Of a stretch of 64,000 nt of DNA, positions 33,403 through 42,163 are shown one piece after another. Source of the DNA: an uncultured Oscillospiraceae bacterium. GTDB taxonomy: Bacteria; Bacillota; Clostridia; Oscillospirales; Oscillospiraceae. Below the pieces are notes generated by a model. It ran no database searches. It was not told the origin of the DNA and worked only from the letters and a program-made list of their open reading frames with translations. The translations under genes and the position numbers were made by a program. Numbering within the stretch: position 1 is the stretch's first letter; every line of letters begins with the position of its first letter. The stretch is taken from assembly GCA_934589705.1 (NCBI GenBank), contig CAKTOH010000001.1, forward strand, positions 124,001 to 188,000, given 5' to 3'.

Positions 33403-34593
33403 ATGGATATTACCCTTTTTCCCACCCCCTTGCGGGGCGAAATCACCCCCATCCCCTCCAAATCCCAGGCCCATCGGCTGCTGATTCTGGCGGCATTTGC
33501 GGATAGCCCCACGGAGCTTCTCTGCTCGGAAACCAACCGGGACATCGAAGCAACGGCAGACTGCCTGAACGCCCTGGGCGCGGATATCCGGCGAACCGAT
33601 ACCGGCTACGTTGTCCATCCCGTCCGAGCCCTTCCCGAAAAAGCGGTGCTCAACTGCTGCGAAAGCGGCTCCACGCTGCGTTTTCTCCTGCCGGTAGCCG
33701 GTGCGCTGGGGGTGGATGCCACTTTTCTTCTGGAAGGTCGTCTGCCCCAGCGTCCCCTTTCTCCTATGTGGGAGGAGATGGAGCGGATGGGCTGTTCCCT
33801 TTCCCGCCCCACGCCGAGCACCATCCGCTGCGCCGGAAAGCTTCGCCCCGGGCATTACACCATTGACGGCGGCGTTTCCAGCCAGTATATCACCGGCTTC
33901 CTGCTGGCTCTTTCCCTGCCGGATTCTCCCAGCGTCCTGGAAATCACCGGCAAGCTGGAATCCGCTCCCTATGTGGACTTAACGAAAGACGCTCTCCGCC
34001 GGTTCGGCGCGGATCCGGAGCACCCTGGCCTATGCAAACTCCACTCCCCCGGAACCCTCACCGTAGAAGCGGATTGGAGCAATGCCGCCTTCTTTCTGGC
34101 GGCAAACGCGCTTGGCAGTCACCTGGATATTCAGGGTCTGAACCCCAATTCCGCCCAGGGTGACCGAGCCGCCGCTCAGCTTCTCCCAAAGCTTACCCGG
34201 AAGGCTCTCACCATCGACGCCTCAGACATTCCCGACCTGGTGCCCATCCTCTCCGTCACCGCCGCCTGCTTTCATGGGGCCGTCTTTACCAACATCCGCC
34301 GCCTTCGGCTGAAGGAATCCGATCGGGTGGCCTCGGTGATCGCCATGCTGGAAGCCCTGGGAGGCCATGCGGAAGCGGATGACAACACCCTCCATATTTT
34401 CGGAACCGGCCTGGTGGGCGGCACCGTGGACAGCGTGAACGATCACCGGATCGCCATGTCCGCAGCCATTGCCGCCACAGCCTGCGCCGAACCTGTCACC
34501 ATTCTGGGTGCCCAGTGCGTTCAGAAATCCTACCCCAAATTCTTCGACGAATACCGTCGGCTAGGAGGCCGCTATGAGCAGTACCTACGGTGA
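33403..34593 (+). CDS. aroA: 3-phosphoshikimate 1-carboxyvinyltransferase (EPSP synthase)
   Basis: Sixth shikimate step, joining PEP to shikimate-3-phosphate. The product is 396 residues, slightly shorter than the usual 430 but with all key blocks: PSKSQAHRLLILAAFAD, NCCESGSTLRFLLPVAGAL, LEGRLPQRPLSPM, GGVSSQYITGFLLAL, RLRLKESDRV and NDHRIAMSAAI. The start is the ATG at 33403, 1 base after the aroB stop; the frame extends upstream inside aroB. It overlaps aroC by 20 bases. Confidence 0.96.
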   Translation: MDITLFPTPLRGEITPIPSKSQAHRLLILAAFADSPTELLCSETNRDIEATADCLNALGADIRRTDTGYVVHPVRALPEKAVLNCCESGSTLRFLLPVAGALGVDATFLLEGRLPQRPLSPMWEEMERMGCSLSRPTPSTIRCAGKLRPGHYTIDGGVSSQYITGFLLALSLPDSPSVLEITGKLESAPYVDLTKDALRRFGADPEHPGLCKLHSPGTLTVEADWSNAAFFLAANALGSHLDIQGLNPNSAQGDRAAAQLLPKLTRKALTIDASDIPDLVPILSVTAACFHGAVFTNIRRLRLKESDRVASVIAMLEALGGHAEADDNTLHIFGTGLVGGTVDSVNDHRIAMSAAIAATACAEPVTILGAQCVQKSYPKFFDEYRRLGGRYEQYLR

Positions 34594-35677
34594 ACATCTG
34601 AAGCTATCCATTTTCGGCCAGTCCCATGGGGCGGCCATCGGCATGACCCTGGACGGCATCCCCGCAGGGCTTCCCGTAAATTTCGATGTCTTGCAGGCCT
34701 TTCTGAATCGCCGGGCTCCCGGCCGGAACGATTGGTCCACTCCCCGGAAGGAAGAAGACCGTCCGGAATTTCTGGCGGGAATCCTGGACGGCTTTACCTG
34801 CGGCGCCCCCATTGCCGCCGTCATTCACAATACCAATACCCGTTCCGGAGACTATGCCAATCTTGCCGACTGTCCCCGGCCAGGTCACGCGGATTACACC
34901 GCCCAGATTAAATACGGCGGCTTTCAGGACGCAGCCGGCGGCGGTCATTTTTCCGGTCGGCTGACCGCACCCCTGTGCATTGCCGGCGGTCTGTGCCTGC
35001 AATGGCTCGGCGAAATGGGCATTCGCATCGGCGGAAAAATCTCCGAAATCGCCGGAATCCCCGATGAGGACACTCTCGACCCTCTGAACCCCGATCTGAG
35101 TGTCATCCCCACCGACTTCCCCGTTCTGTCCGCGCCTTCCGCTAAGCGTATGCAGGAGGCCATCGCCCAGGCCAGAGCCGAGGGTGACAGCGTAGGCGGC
35201 GTGGTGGAGTGCTGGATCACCGGCCTGCCCGCAGGTTTGGGCGAGCCTATGTTCGGCGGCGTGGAAAGCCGAATCGCCCAGATCGTCTACGGCATTCCCG
35301 CAGTGAAGGCTCTGGAATTCGGAGTGGGGCAAACCGCTGCCAATCTGCGGGGCAGTCAGTGCAACGACCCCTTCACCATAGAAAAGGGTCAAGTGCGCAC
35401 TTTGACCAACAATGCCGGTGGCATTTTAGGCGGTATTACGAATGGTATGCCGGTTGTCTTCCGGACGACCTTCAAGCCCACCCCCTCCATCTCCCGACCT
35501 CAGAGAAGCATTTCCCTGAGCCGGGGCGAGGACACGGAACTCATTGTGAAGGGGCGTCACGACCCCTGCATCGTCCCCAGAGCCGTGCCCGTGGTGGAGG
35601 CCGCCGCCGCCATCGCCGTTTATGATCTGATCTTAAGCAACACCCAGACAAGCAGGAGGAAAGAGACATGGATTTAA
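34574..35677 (+). CDS. aroC: Chorismate synthase
   Basis: FMN-dependent last step to chorismate. The 367-residue protein starts MSSTYGEHLKLSIFGQSHG and has RRAPGRNDWSTPRKEEDRPEFLAGI, RPGHADYT-IKYGGFQDAAGGGHFSGR and the C-terminal FKPTPSI and GRHDPCIVPRAVPVVEA signatures. The family prototype is about 360-390 residues. It overlaps both aroA (20 bases) and pheA (10 bases). Confidence 0.97.
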   Translation: MSSTYGEHLKLSIFGQSHGAAIGMTLDGIPAGLPVNFDVLQAFLNRRAPGRNDWSTPRKEEDRPEFLAGILDGFTCGAPIAAVIHNTNTRSGDYANLADCPRPGHADYTAQIKYGGFQDAAGGGHFSGRLTAPLCIAGGLCLQWLGEMGIRIGGKISEIAGIPDEDTLDPLNPDLSVIPTDFPVLSAPSAKRMQEAIAQARAEGDSVGGVVECWITGLPAGLGEPMFGGVESRIAQIVYGIPAVKALEFGVGQTAANLRGSQCNDPFTIEKGQVRTLTNNAGGILGGITNGMPVVFRTTFKPTPSISRPQRSISLSRGEDTELIVKGRHDPCIVPRAVPVVEAAAAIAVYDLILSNTQTSRRKETWI

Positions 35678-36810
35678 CGGAAATCCGCCAGGAAATTGAC
35701 GGAATCGATCAGGAGCTGGTGCGGCTGTTCTGCGCCAGAATGAATCTATCCGCCCAGGTGGCCGACTACAAAAAGGCAAATAATCTGCCCATTTTCGTCC
35801 CCGCCCGGGAGCGGGCCATTCTCCAGAAGGTGGCGCGGATGGCAGGGCCGGAAATGGAAAACTACACCCGGGTGCTCTACTCCATGCTTTTCGAGCTGAG
35901 CCGGAGCTACCAGAGCAAGCGCAACGGAGAGATCAGCCCTCTGTATCAGACCATTTCCCAGGCCATCGAGCACACCCCCAAGCTCTTCCCCCAGAGCCCC
36001 ATTGTGGCCTGCCAGGGCGTAGAAGGTGCTTACTCCCAGATCGCCTGCGAGAAAATCTTCAAGTCTCCCCTCATCATGTATTTCAAGAGCTTCGACGCGG
36101 TGTTCAACGCCATCGAGCAGGGCATGTGCCAGTATGGCATCCTCCCCATTGAAAACTCCACCGCCGGTTCCGTGACCAAGGTCTATGATCTGATGATCCG
36201 GCACAATTTCTCTATCGTCCGCACCTTCCGGCTGAAAATCGATCACAACCTGCTGGCAAACCCCGGTGCCGCTCTTTCGGACATCAAGACCATCTACTCC
36301 CACGAGCAGGCCATCAGCCAGTGCAGCGACTTTCTCCACTCCCTGCCCGGAGTAAACGTAGTGCCCGTGGAGAATACGGCTCTGGCCTCGGAAATGGTGG
36401 CAAAATCCGGAAGTAAGGAAGTTGCCGCCCTGTCCAGCCGCTCCTGCGCCGAGCTTTACGGTCTGCAATGTCTTGCCGCCTCGGTTCAGGACAAGGGCAA
36501 CAACCGCACCCGGTTCATCTGCATCAGCAAAAACCTGGAAATCTACCCCGGTGCCGACAAGACCAGCATCATGATGGTCACCCCCCACAAGCCCGGTGCC
36601 CTGTATAAGGTGCTTGCCCGGCTGTACACCCTGGGCATCAACGTGACCAAGCTGGAATCCCGACCCATCCCTGACCGGGAATTTGAGTTCATGTTCTATT
36701 TCGACCTGGAAACCTCCATTTACTCCGAGGAATACGTTCAGCTGATGTGCGAGCTGGACGAGCTGTGCGAGGAATTCAAGTATCTGGGCAGCTATACCGA
36801 GGTGGTCTGA
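35668..36810 (+). CDS. pheA: Bifunctional chorismate mutase / prephenate dehydratase
   Basis: P-protein of phenylalanine synthesis, 380 residues. Residues 1-90 are an AroQ-type chorismate mutase (IRQEIDGIDQELVRLFCARMN). Residues about 108-285 are prephenate dehydratase (VACQGVEGAYSQIACEKIF, ILPIENSTAGSV, and the TRF motif in NRTRFICISK). Residues about 295-380 are the ACT regulatory domain (SIMMVTPHKPGALYKVLARLYTLGINVTKLESRP), which suggests allosteric inhibition by phenylalanine. The stop overlaps the next start by one base (TGATG). Confidence 0.95.
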   Translation: MDLTEIRQEIDGIDQELVRLFCARMNLSAQVADYKKANNLPIFVPARERAILQKVARMAGPEMENYTRVLYSMLFELSRSYQSKRNGEISPLYQTISQAIEHTPKLFPQSPIVACQGVEGAYSQIACEKIFKSPLIMYFKSFDAVFNAIEQGMCQYGILPIENSTAGSVTKVYDLMIRHNFSIVRTFRLKIDHNLLANPGAALSDIKTIYSHEQAISQCSDFLHSLPGVNVVPVENTALASEMVAKSGSKEVAALSSRSCAELYGLQCLAASVQDKGNNRTRFICISKNLEIYPGADKTSIMMVTPHKPGALYKVLARLYTLGINVTKLESRPIPDREFEFMFYFDLETSIYSEEYVQLMCELDELCEEFKYLGSYTEVV

Positions 36811-38036
36811 TGCAGTGCGGATTACTGGGCAGAAAGCTGGGGCACAGCTATTCCCCTCAGATTCACAATCTTCTGGGGGACTATTCCTATGTTCTTTTTG
36901 AAAAAGAGCCTGAGGAATTGGAGAACTTCCTGAAAAATGGGGATTTTTCCGGTCTGAATGTGACCATTCCCTATAAAAAAGAGGTCATTCCCTACCTTTC
37001 CGAGCTGTCCCCGACGGCAAAGAAAATGGGCTGTGTGAACACCGTCCTGCGAAGAAGCGACGGCACTCTCTACGGCCACAACACCGATTATTTTGGCTTT
37101 ACCTCTCTTGTTCGTCATGCCGGGCTTTCGGTTGCCGGAAAGAAGGTGCTGGTGCTGGGCAGCGGCGGCGCCTCAAATACGGCGGTAGCCGCTCTGAAGG
37201 ATCTGGGTGCCAGCCCTGTTGTCATCTCCCGTTCCGGGGAGAATAACTACCAAAATCTGCACCGGCATACCGACGCCGCCGCCATCGTTAACACCACCCC
37301 CGTTGGCATGTACCCCAATACCGGTGTTTCCCCCATCGACTTAGGGCTTTTCCCCCATCTGGAAGGGGTGCTGGATGTGATTTACAATCCGGCTCGAACC
37401 CAGCTACTACTGGACGCGGAAAAGCTGGGCATTCCCCGGGAAAACGGCCTGTGGATGCTGGTCGCCCAGGCCAAGGAGGCCGCCGAGGTCTTCACCGGTG
37501 GGAAAATTTCCGATGAGGTCATCGAGAAAATCTACCGACAGCTTTCCCATCAGATGAAAAACATCGTCCTCATCGGTATGCCCGGCTGTGGAAAGACCAC
37601 CATCGGTACCCTTCTTGCCGAAAAACTGGGACGCACCCTGGCGGACGCGGATGAGAAGATCATTGCCCTTGCCGGAAAGTCCATTCCGGAGATTTTCTCC
37701 CAGGAGGGAGAATCTGTTTTCCGGAATTGGGAAACCCAGGCTCTGACGGAGCTTGGCAAGCAGTCCGGCCTGGTCATCGCCACCGGCGGCGGCTGCGTCA
37801 CCCAGAAGCGCAACTACCCCCTTCTTCACCAGAACGGCTATCTCGTCTGGCTGGAGCGGGATTGGAGCAAACTTCCCACGGACGGCCGTCCCCTATCCCA
37901 GGCAAATGACCTGGGGAAGATGTACGCCGCCCGGAAGCCTCTTTACGAAGCCTTTGCCGACATCCGGGTTGAAAACACCGACACCCCGGCGGAAACCGTA
38001 CAACACATTCTGAATGCTCTGGAGGAACTGCCATGA
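36810..38036 (+). CDS. Shikimate dehydrogenase-shikimate kinase fusion
   Basis: A 408-residue fusion. Residues 1-248 are AroE: SYSPQIHN (13-20), NVTIPYK with the catalytic Lys56, NTD with Asp93, and GSGGASNTAV (117-126) for NADP. Residues 250-408 are AroK: P-loop GMPGCGKT (256-263), DADEKI, RNWETQ and TGGGCV. Thus two successive steps of the pathway, dehydroshikimate to shikimate to shikimate-3-phosphate, are on one chain. The start is the ATG at 36810 overlapping the pheA stop; its end overlaps aroQ by 4 bases. Confidence 0.96.
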   Translation: MQCGLLGRKLGHSYSPQIHNLLGDYSYVLFEKEPEELENFLKNGDFSGLNVTIPYKKEVIPYLSELSPTAKKMGCVNTVLRRSDGTLYGHNTDYFGFTSLVRHAGLSVAGKKVLVLGSGGASNTAVAALKDLGASPVVISRSGENNYQNLHRHTDAAAIVNTTPVGMYPNTGVSPIDLGLFPHLEGVLDVIYNPARTQLLLDAEKLGIPRENGLWMLVAQAKEAAEVFTGGKISDEVIEKIYRQLSHQMKNIVLIGMPGCGKTTIGTLLAEKLGRTLADADEKIIALAGKSIPEIFSQEGESVFRNWETQALTELGKQSGLVIATGGGCVTQKRNYPLLHQNGYLVWLERDWSKLPTDGRPLSQANDLGKMYAARKPLYEAFADIRVENTDTPAETVQHILNALEELP

Positions 38037-38464
38037 AAATCCTGGTCATCAACGGCCCGAACCTGAATATGCTGGGCATTCGGGAGCCGGGCATTTACGG
38101 AAAAAATACCTTCTCTGATCTGCTGACCCTGCTGGAGGACACCGGCAAGGCCCTGGGCGTGGAAGTGGAGCAGTACCAGTCCAACCACGAGGGCGATCTG
38201 ATAGACAAAATCCAGTGGGCCTACGGCAAAATCGACGGAATTGTCATCAATCCCGCGGCCTACACCCACACCAGCGTTGCCATATTGGATGCCCTGAAAG
38301 CCGTGTCCATTCCCGCCGTGGAGGTGCATATCTCCGACGTGGATGCCCGGGAGCCCTTCCGGCAGATTTCCTACGCCGGGAAGGCATGTGAGAAAACCAT
38401 CAAGGGCCATGGCTTCGCCGGCTACCGGGAAGCTATGGAATACCTAGTAGAAAAGTACGGCTAA
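38033..38464 (+). CDS. aroQ: Type II 3-dehydroquinate dehydratase
   Basis: Dehydrates 3-dehydroquinate to 3-dehydroshikimate. The 143-residue product is the dodecameric type II enzyme: ILVINGPNLNMLGIREPGIYG with the catalytic Tyr, QSNHEGDLIDKIQ, NPAAYTHTSVAILDAL and VEVHISDVDAREPFRQ. Last gene of the operon; with it all seven steps to chorismate are present in the operon. ATGA overlap with the aroE-aroK fusion. Confidence 0.97.
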   Translation: MKILVINGPNLNMLGIREPGIYGKNTFSDLLTLLEDTGKALGVEVEQYQSNHEGDLIDKIQWAYGKIDGIVINPAAYTHTSVAILDALKAVSIPAVEVHISDVDAREPFRQISYAGKACEKTIKGHGFAGYREAMEYLVEKYG

Positions 38465-38572
38465 AAGCCTTCCCCTGGGAGGGTGGTGCTCCGCGCAGCG
38501 AATTCAAATCCAACAATTGCCAGTGGCAATTGCTCCATAATGTAAAGGTGCCGGTCGGGCGGATGAGGTCGC
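38465..38572. repeat. Nested dispersed repeats after aroQ
   Basis: AAGCCTTCCCCTGGGAGG (38465-38482) and AAAGGTGCCGGTCGGG plus GCGGATGAGGTCGC (38544-38572) match the two halves of the continuous element at 53371-53418. Between them (38483-38543) sits a copy of the 1220-1275 repeat in inverse orientation, with CTCCGCGCAGCGAATT and a CAATTGCC/GGCAATTG palindrome. It appears as one repeat inserted in another. Confidence 0.75.
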
Positions 38573-38620
38573 ATTCTGAATTTCTGTCCGCACTAATCAC
38601 AATCCGTACTCTAACAAAAT

Positions 38621-38651
38621 CCCCGGGTTTGGCAAACCGCCAAACCCGGGG
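38621..38651 (-). terminator. Intrinsic terminator of the GtrA-family gene
   Basis: CCCCGGGTTTGGC (38621-38633) and GCCAAACCCGGGG (38639-38651) form a perfect 13-bp stem; on the minus strand it is followed by ATTTTGTTAG. It may also slow plus-strand read-through from aroQ. Confidence 0.8.
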
Positions 38652-38657
38652 CACTGT

Positions 38658-39071
38658 TTACTTCTTCCGGAACACCAGCAGCTTGCTTCCCACATAATTG
38701 AATATCACCACCAGCACCTGGGTGATGAGCTTCCAGATATTCCCGTTCCACCGGAGGCAGTCCACCGTGACGAAAAGAATCGCCGTCTCCAGAACGCCGG
38801 ATGCCAGTCGGCAGCTGATAAATTTCGCCAATTCCGGGAACACTACCTTGGCAGACCAATCGTGGCTGCGAAACACAAAGGGTTTGTTGGTCAGGTAAGC
38901 AAAGGCCACCGCCCCTACCCAGGCGATCATGTTGCTCACCGCCGCGGAAAGGCCCAAATAATTGTACACCGGCAGATAAATCAGGTAGTTGACCACCGTG
39001 GTCAGCACCCCAAAAAACAGATAGGACAAAACATCCCAATATTTTTCAATCAGATTCTTGATTTTTTCCAT
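38658..39071 (-). CDS. GtrA family membrane protein
   Basis: A 137-residue protein with four membrane helices and the GtrA pattern: SYLFFGVLTTVVNYLIY at helix 1, SAAVSNMIAWVGAVAFAYLTNKPFVF and ETAILFVTVD, ending FNYVGSKLLVFRKK. GtrA proteins are thought to move lipid-linked sugars or polyprenyl-phosphate glucose across the membrane. The start is the ATG at 39071, with GGAGG 8 bases upstream within the first codons of a longer frame from 39086. Single gene. Confidence 0.85.
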   Translation of the reverse strand: MEKIKNLIEKYWDVLSYLFFGVLTTVVNYLIYLPVYNYLGLSAAVSNMIAWVGAVAFAYLTNKPFVFRSHDWSAKVVFPELAKFISCRLASGVLETAILFVTVDCLRWNGNIWKLITQVLVVIFNYVGSKLLVFRKK

Positions 39072-39096
39072 TTCCTTTGCCTCCATTCTTGTTGGA

Positions 39097-39126
39097 ATTA
39101 TAACATAACCTCCCCTCAATTTGCAA
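39097..39126 (-). promoter_or_regulatory. Sigma-A promoter for the GtrA-family gene
   Basis: On the minus strand TTGCAA (39126-39121), 18-base spacer, TATAAT (39102-39097). Confidence 0.65.
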
Positions 39127-39147
39127 CAAAATTCCGCAAAATGCCTA

Positions 39148-39176
39148 TTGACAATTTTATTCTCATTCGGTATAAT
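39148..39176 (+). promoter_or_regulatory. Consensus sigma-A promoter for the dehydrogenase
   Basis: TTGACA (39148-39153), a 17-base spacer and TATAAT (39171-39176): a full consensus match, implying high expression of the downstream gene. Confidence 0.92.
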
Positions 39177-39205
39177 GCTATCGATAAATGAAGGAGGAAT
39201 GCACT

Positions 39206-40195
39206 ATGAAGCTTGCATTTTTTGATACCAAATCCTACGACATCCCCGGTTTTGACCGCTACGGCATTCCCGCCGGTGTGGAGATCAAGTATTTTGAGCC
39301 CAACCTGAACCGGGACACCGTCACTCTGGCCGCCGGCTTTGACGCGGTCTGCGTCTTCGTCAACGACACCGTAGACGCGGTGGTGGTGGATAAGCTCTAC
39401 CAGCTGGGCGTGAAAGCCATCGTTCTTCGCTGCGCCGGCTTCAACAATGTGGACATCAAGGCCTGCGAGGGAAAGCTCCGGGTCTTCCGGGTGCCCGCCT
39501 ACTCCCCTCACGCCGTAGCCGAGCACGCCATGGCTCTGCTTCTGACTATCAACCGCAGAACCCACAAGGCCTATATCCGCACCCGGGATTTCAACTTCAG
39601 CCTTCAGGGTCTGGCCGGCTTCGATCTCTACGGCAAAACCGTGGGCATCGTAGGCACCGGCAAAATCGGCCGGGTCTTCGCCGACATCTGCAAGGGCTTC
39701 GGCATGAAGATTCTGGCCTATGATAAGTTCCCCAACCCGGACGCGGGGCTTGACTACGTTGACCTGCCGGAGCTGTTTGCCCAGGCGGACATCATCTCCC
39801 TCCACTGCCCTCTGACCGAGGAGACTCACCACCTGATCAATGCCGATACCATCGCCATGATGAAAAAAGGCGTGACCATCATCAACACCTCCCGGGGCGC
39901 GCTGGTGGACACCGAGGCTCTGATCAACGGCATCAAGGAGAAGAAGGTGGGTGCCGCCTGTCTGGATGTGTACGAGGAGGAAGGCGACTTCTTCTACGAG
40001 GACTTCTCCGGTCACATCGTTCAGGACGACAAGCTGGTGCGGCTCATTGCCATGCCCAACGTGATCGTCACCTCTCACCAGGCCTTCCTGACCAGCGAGG
40101 CCCTGGACAATATCGCGGCCACCACCGTCAATAACCTGACCCGGTTCTTCTCCGGCGATCCGGATACCTCCACGGAAGTGGTCTATCACAAGTAA
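39206..40195 (+). CDS. D-2-hydroxyacid dehydrogenase, D-lactate dehydrogenase type
   Basis: NAD-dependent reduction of a 2-oxo acid, most likely pyruvate to D-lactate. It has 329 residues: MKLAFFDTKSYDIPGFDRY at the N-terminus, AVAEHAMALLLTINR, the Rossmann GIVGTGKIGRVFADI (near 146-160), IINTSRGALVDTEAL, and SHQAFLTSEAL with the catalytic His. AAGGAGG precedes the ATG at 39206. The perfect promoter and own terminator suggest a strongly expressed fermentative gene. Substrate specificity is inferred. Confidence 0.88.
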   Translation: MKLAFFDTKSYDIPGFDRYGIPAGVEIKYFEPNLNRDTVTLAAGFDAVCVFVNDTVDAVVVDKLYQLGVKAIVLRCAGFNNVDIKACEGKLRVFRVPAYSPHAVAEHAMALLLTINRRTHKAYIRTRDFNFSLQGLAGFDLYGKTVGIVGTGKIGRVFADICKGFGMKILAYDKFPNPDAGLDYVDLPELFAQADIISLHCPLTEETHHLINADTIAMMKKGVTIINTSRGALVDTEALINGIKEKKVGAACLDVYEEEGDFFYEDFSGHIVQDDKLVRLIAMPNVIVTSHQAFLTSEALDNIAATTVNNLTRFFSGDPDTSTEVVYHK

Positions 40196-40207
40196 GTCCA
40201 AAAGTTG

Positions 40208-40239
40208 TGCCCTGCCGTCCCCGGCAGGGCACATTTTTA
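40208..40239 (+). terminator. Intrinsic terminator of the dehydrogenase gene
   Basis: GTGCCCTGCCG (40208-40218) pairs with CGGCAGGGCAC (40223-40233) and is followed by ATTTTT. Confidence 0.93.
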
Positions 40240-40240
40240 C

Positions 40241-40414
40241 ATCATACTGAACTCCAATTAAAATCTTTAAAAAAGATTTTAATTGCCTGAAGGGCATGGA
40301 GTTCATATGAGACTTGTTTTGTGATTTCTTTCCTTATAAATCACAAAACAGGCAGCGCCGTCAGGCGATGCCTTCCTGATTAAAATTAAGATTTTAATCA
40401 GGAAATAGTATCAG
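40241..40414. repeat. Hairpin-rich MITE-like element
   Basis: Three strong AT-rich inverted repeats lie together: AATTAAAATCTTT/AAAGATTTTAATT (40257-40285, enclosed by GAACTCC/GGAGTTC at 40250-40305), TTGTTTTGTGATTT/AAATCACAAAACA (about 40315-40352), and TTCCTGATTAAAAT/ATTTTAATCAGGAA (40375-40406). The outermost ends, from TCATACTGAACTCC at the left and AGTATCA at the right, are imperfect inverted repeats sharing ATTAAAATC. It looks like a miniature inverted-repeat element ending at the stop of the next gene. Confidence 0.65.
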
Positions 40415-41049
40415 AATCCCAGTTCTTCCCCCACCAGCACGAATTTGATCCGTCCGGCCGGGCGGCAGTTGCGGGTAACAAGAATCTGGTTGCAGATGCA
40501 CTCCGGACTCTTGCAGTTGCCGCAGGAGCCGGTTACCGTGCAGGGGGTCTTCCCGCAGAACCGCTGCTGATTCATGGGTGCGGCCACGGTTCTGGCTCTC
40601 GCCATAGCGTCGTCCAGATTGTCACAGACCTTGTTCATGCCCGCGATCACAATGACGGAATCCGGGCCGTAAACAATGGCGGCCAGTCGATTTCCGGTGC
40701 CGTCAATGCTTACCATCTGACCGTCCAGGCTCAGACCGTTGGCTCCGCACAGAAACACATCCGCCGTCAGGCAGCGTTTCATAGCCCGGGTCTTTCCCTC
40801 GGGCGTTGGCTCGTCGTTCCGATCAATGGCCTGGTAATTGCCCGCCTTGACGGCATCGATGAGACCGATCTGCTGGGCGGACAGGCAGCCGCCCCAGCCA
40901 ACGGTGGAGCCTTCGGGAATCAGCGCCAGCGCCTTTTCCAATGCCTGAGCCTTATCGGGACAGTAGTAGGCTTCGAACCCCCGGCTGTGCAGATTCTTCA
41001 CCAGCACCTGGGCCCGCTTGTCATAATAATTCTGTTTCGGTGTGGCCAT
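40411..41049 (-). CDS. LUD domain protein, lactate-utilisation type
   Basis: A 212-residue LUD/DUF162 (LutC-like) protein, starting MATPKQNYYDKRAQVLVKNL. It has GSTVGWGGCLSAQQIGL, CGANGLSLDGQMVSIDGTGNRLAA and PDSVIVIAGMNKV, all typical of the fold. The C-terminus carries a cysteine cluster, CTVTGSCGNCKSPECICN, that could bind a metal or Fe-S centre. No LutA/LutB genes are adjacent. GGAGG lies before the ATG. The link to lactate is only suggested by the nearby D-lactate-dehydrogenase-like gene. Confidence 0.88.
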   Translation of the reverse strand: MATPKQNYYDKRAQVLVKNLHSRGFEAYYCPDKAQALEKALALIPEGSTVGWGGCLSAQQIGLIDAVKAGNYQAIDRNDEPTPEGKTRAMKRCLTADVFLCGANGLSLDGQMVSIDGTGNRLAAIVYGPDSVIVIAGMNKVCDNLDDAMARARTVAAPMNQQRFCGKTPCTVTGSCGNCKSPECICNQILVTRNCRPAGRIKFVLVGEELGF

Positions 41050-41240
41050 AAATATCCTCCTCTGATTACGGTTTTCCTTTCTTCCCGGCCTAAGTGCCCC
41101 CCCCGGCGGCCCTGACAAACGAAGCACAAAACCGACAAAATTACCCTTTTATTTTAGCTATTTTTCCGGCCCTGTCAATGACTTTTCCCGGCGGGCAAAA
41201 CGCCGCCCCCCGGCATAGACTGCAATGGAGGTATCAGTCT

Positions 41241-42113
41241 ATGAAAAAGCCCTTATTTACCGGGGTGTGCACCGCCCTGGTCACACCCTTTTTAGCAGAT
41301 GCCGTGAACTATCCGCTTCTGGAGCTGCTTCTTCGCAGACAGATCGACGCAGGCATCGAGGCCGTAGTGCTCTGCGGCACCACCGGCGAGTCCCCTACCC
41401 TTTCCGATTGCGAAAAGCTGGAGATTTTCCGCCGATGCGCCCGCTACGCCGACGGCCGCTGCAAAATCATTGCCGGCACCGGCTCCAACGACACCCGGCA
41501 CGCCGTGGCTCTAAGCGCGGCGGCGGAAGCAGCCGGAGCGGATGCCCTGCTGGTGGTCAGCCCCTACTATAACAAGGCCACCCCGGAAGGCCTTCTGACC
41601 CACTATAGTGCCATTGCGGGAGCCGTACATATTCCGGTGATTGTCTATAACGTGCCCAGCCGGACAGGGGTGGACATTCCCGTCAGCGTCTATCGGGAGC
41701 TATCTAAGCTTCCCAACATTGCCGGGGTGAAGGAAGCCAGCACGGATATGGGCAAAATCAGCAAAATCCGGGCAAATTGCCCGGACAGCTTTTCCCTGTG
41801 GAGCGGAAACGACGACCTGACCGCCCCTATTCTGGCTCTCGGCGGCCAGGGGGTCATTTCCGTTCTGTCCAACGTCCTGCCGGAGCAGACCCAGGCACTG
41901 GCCCGGGCGGCTCTGGACGGGGATTTCGACACTGCCGCGGATTTGCAGCTTCGGCTGCTGCCCCTGATGGAGGCTCTGTTCCGGGAGGTGAACCCCATCC
42001 CCGTCAAAGCCGCCATGAAGCTCATGGGCTACGACTGCGGCCCCTGCCGCCTGCCCTTGACTTCCGCTTCCTCCGAAACCGTTGCCAAACTAAAGGAAAT
42101 CCTGCTCAGCTAA
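41241..42113 (+). CDS. dapA: 4-hydroxy-tetrahydrodipicolinate synthase
   Basis: First step of the lysine/DAP branch: pyruvate plus aspartate semialdehyde; the branch also feeds dipicolinate for spores. The 290-residue TIM barrel has CGTTGESPTLSDCEKLEIF, VVSPYYNKATPEGLLTHYSAI, IVYNVPSRTGVDIP and GVKEAST with the Schiff-base Lys. The start is the ATG at 41241 with GGAGG 8-10 bases upstream; the longer frame is rejected. Monocistronic here. Confidence 0.94.
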   Translation: MKKPLFTGVCTALVTPFLADAVNYPLLELLLRRQIDAGIEAVVLCGTTGESPTLSDCEKLEIFRRCARYADGRCKIIAGTGSNDTRHAVALSAAAEAAGADALLVVSPYYNKATPEGLLTHYSAIAGAVHIPVIVYNVPSRTGVDIPVSVYRELSKLPNIAGVKEASTDMGKISKIRANCPDSFSLWSGNDDLTAPILALGGQGVISVLSNVLPEQTQALARAALDGDFDTAADLQLRLLPLMEALFREVNPIPVKAAMKLMGYDCGPCRLPLTSASSETVAKLKEILLS

Positions 42114-42163
42114 AGGCAATCAAAAGAAGCTTCCCCGATACCAGACGCGCCGAAGTAAAACAC

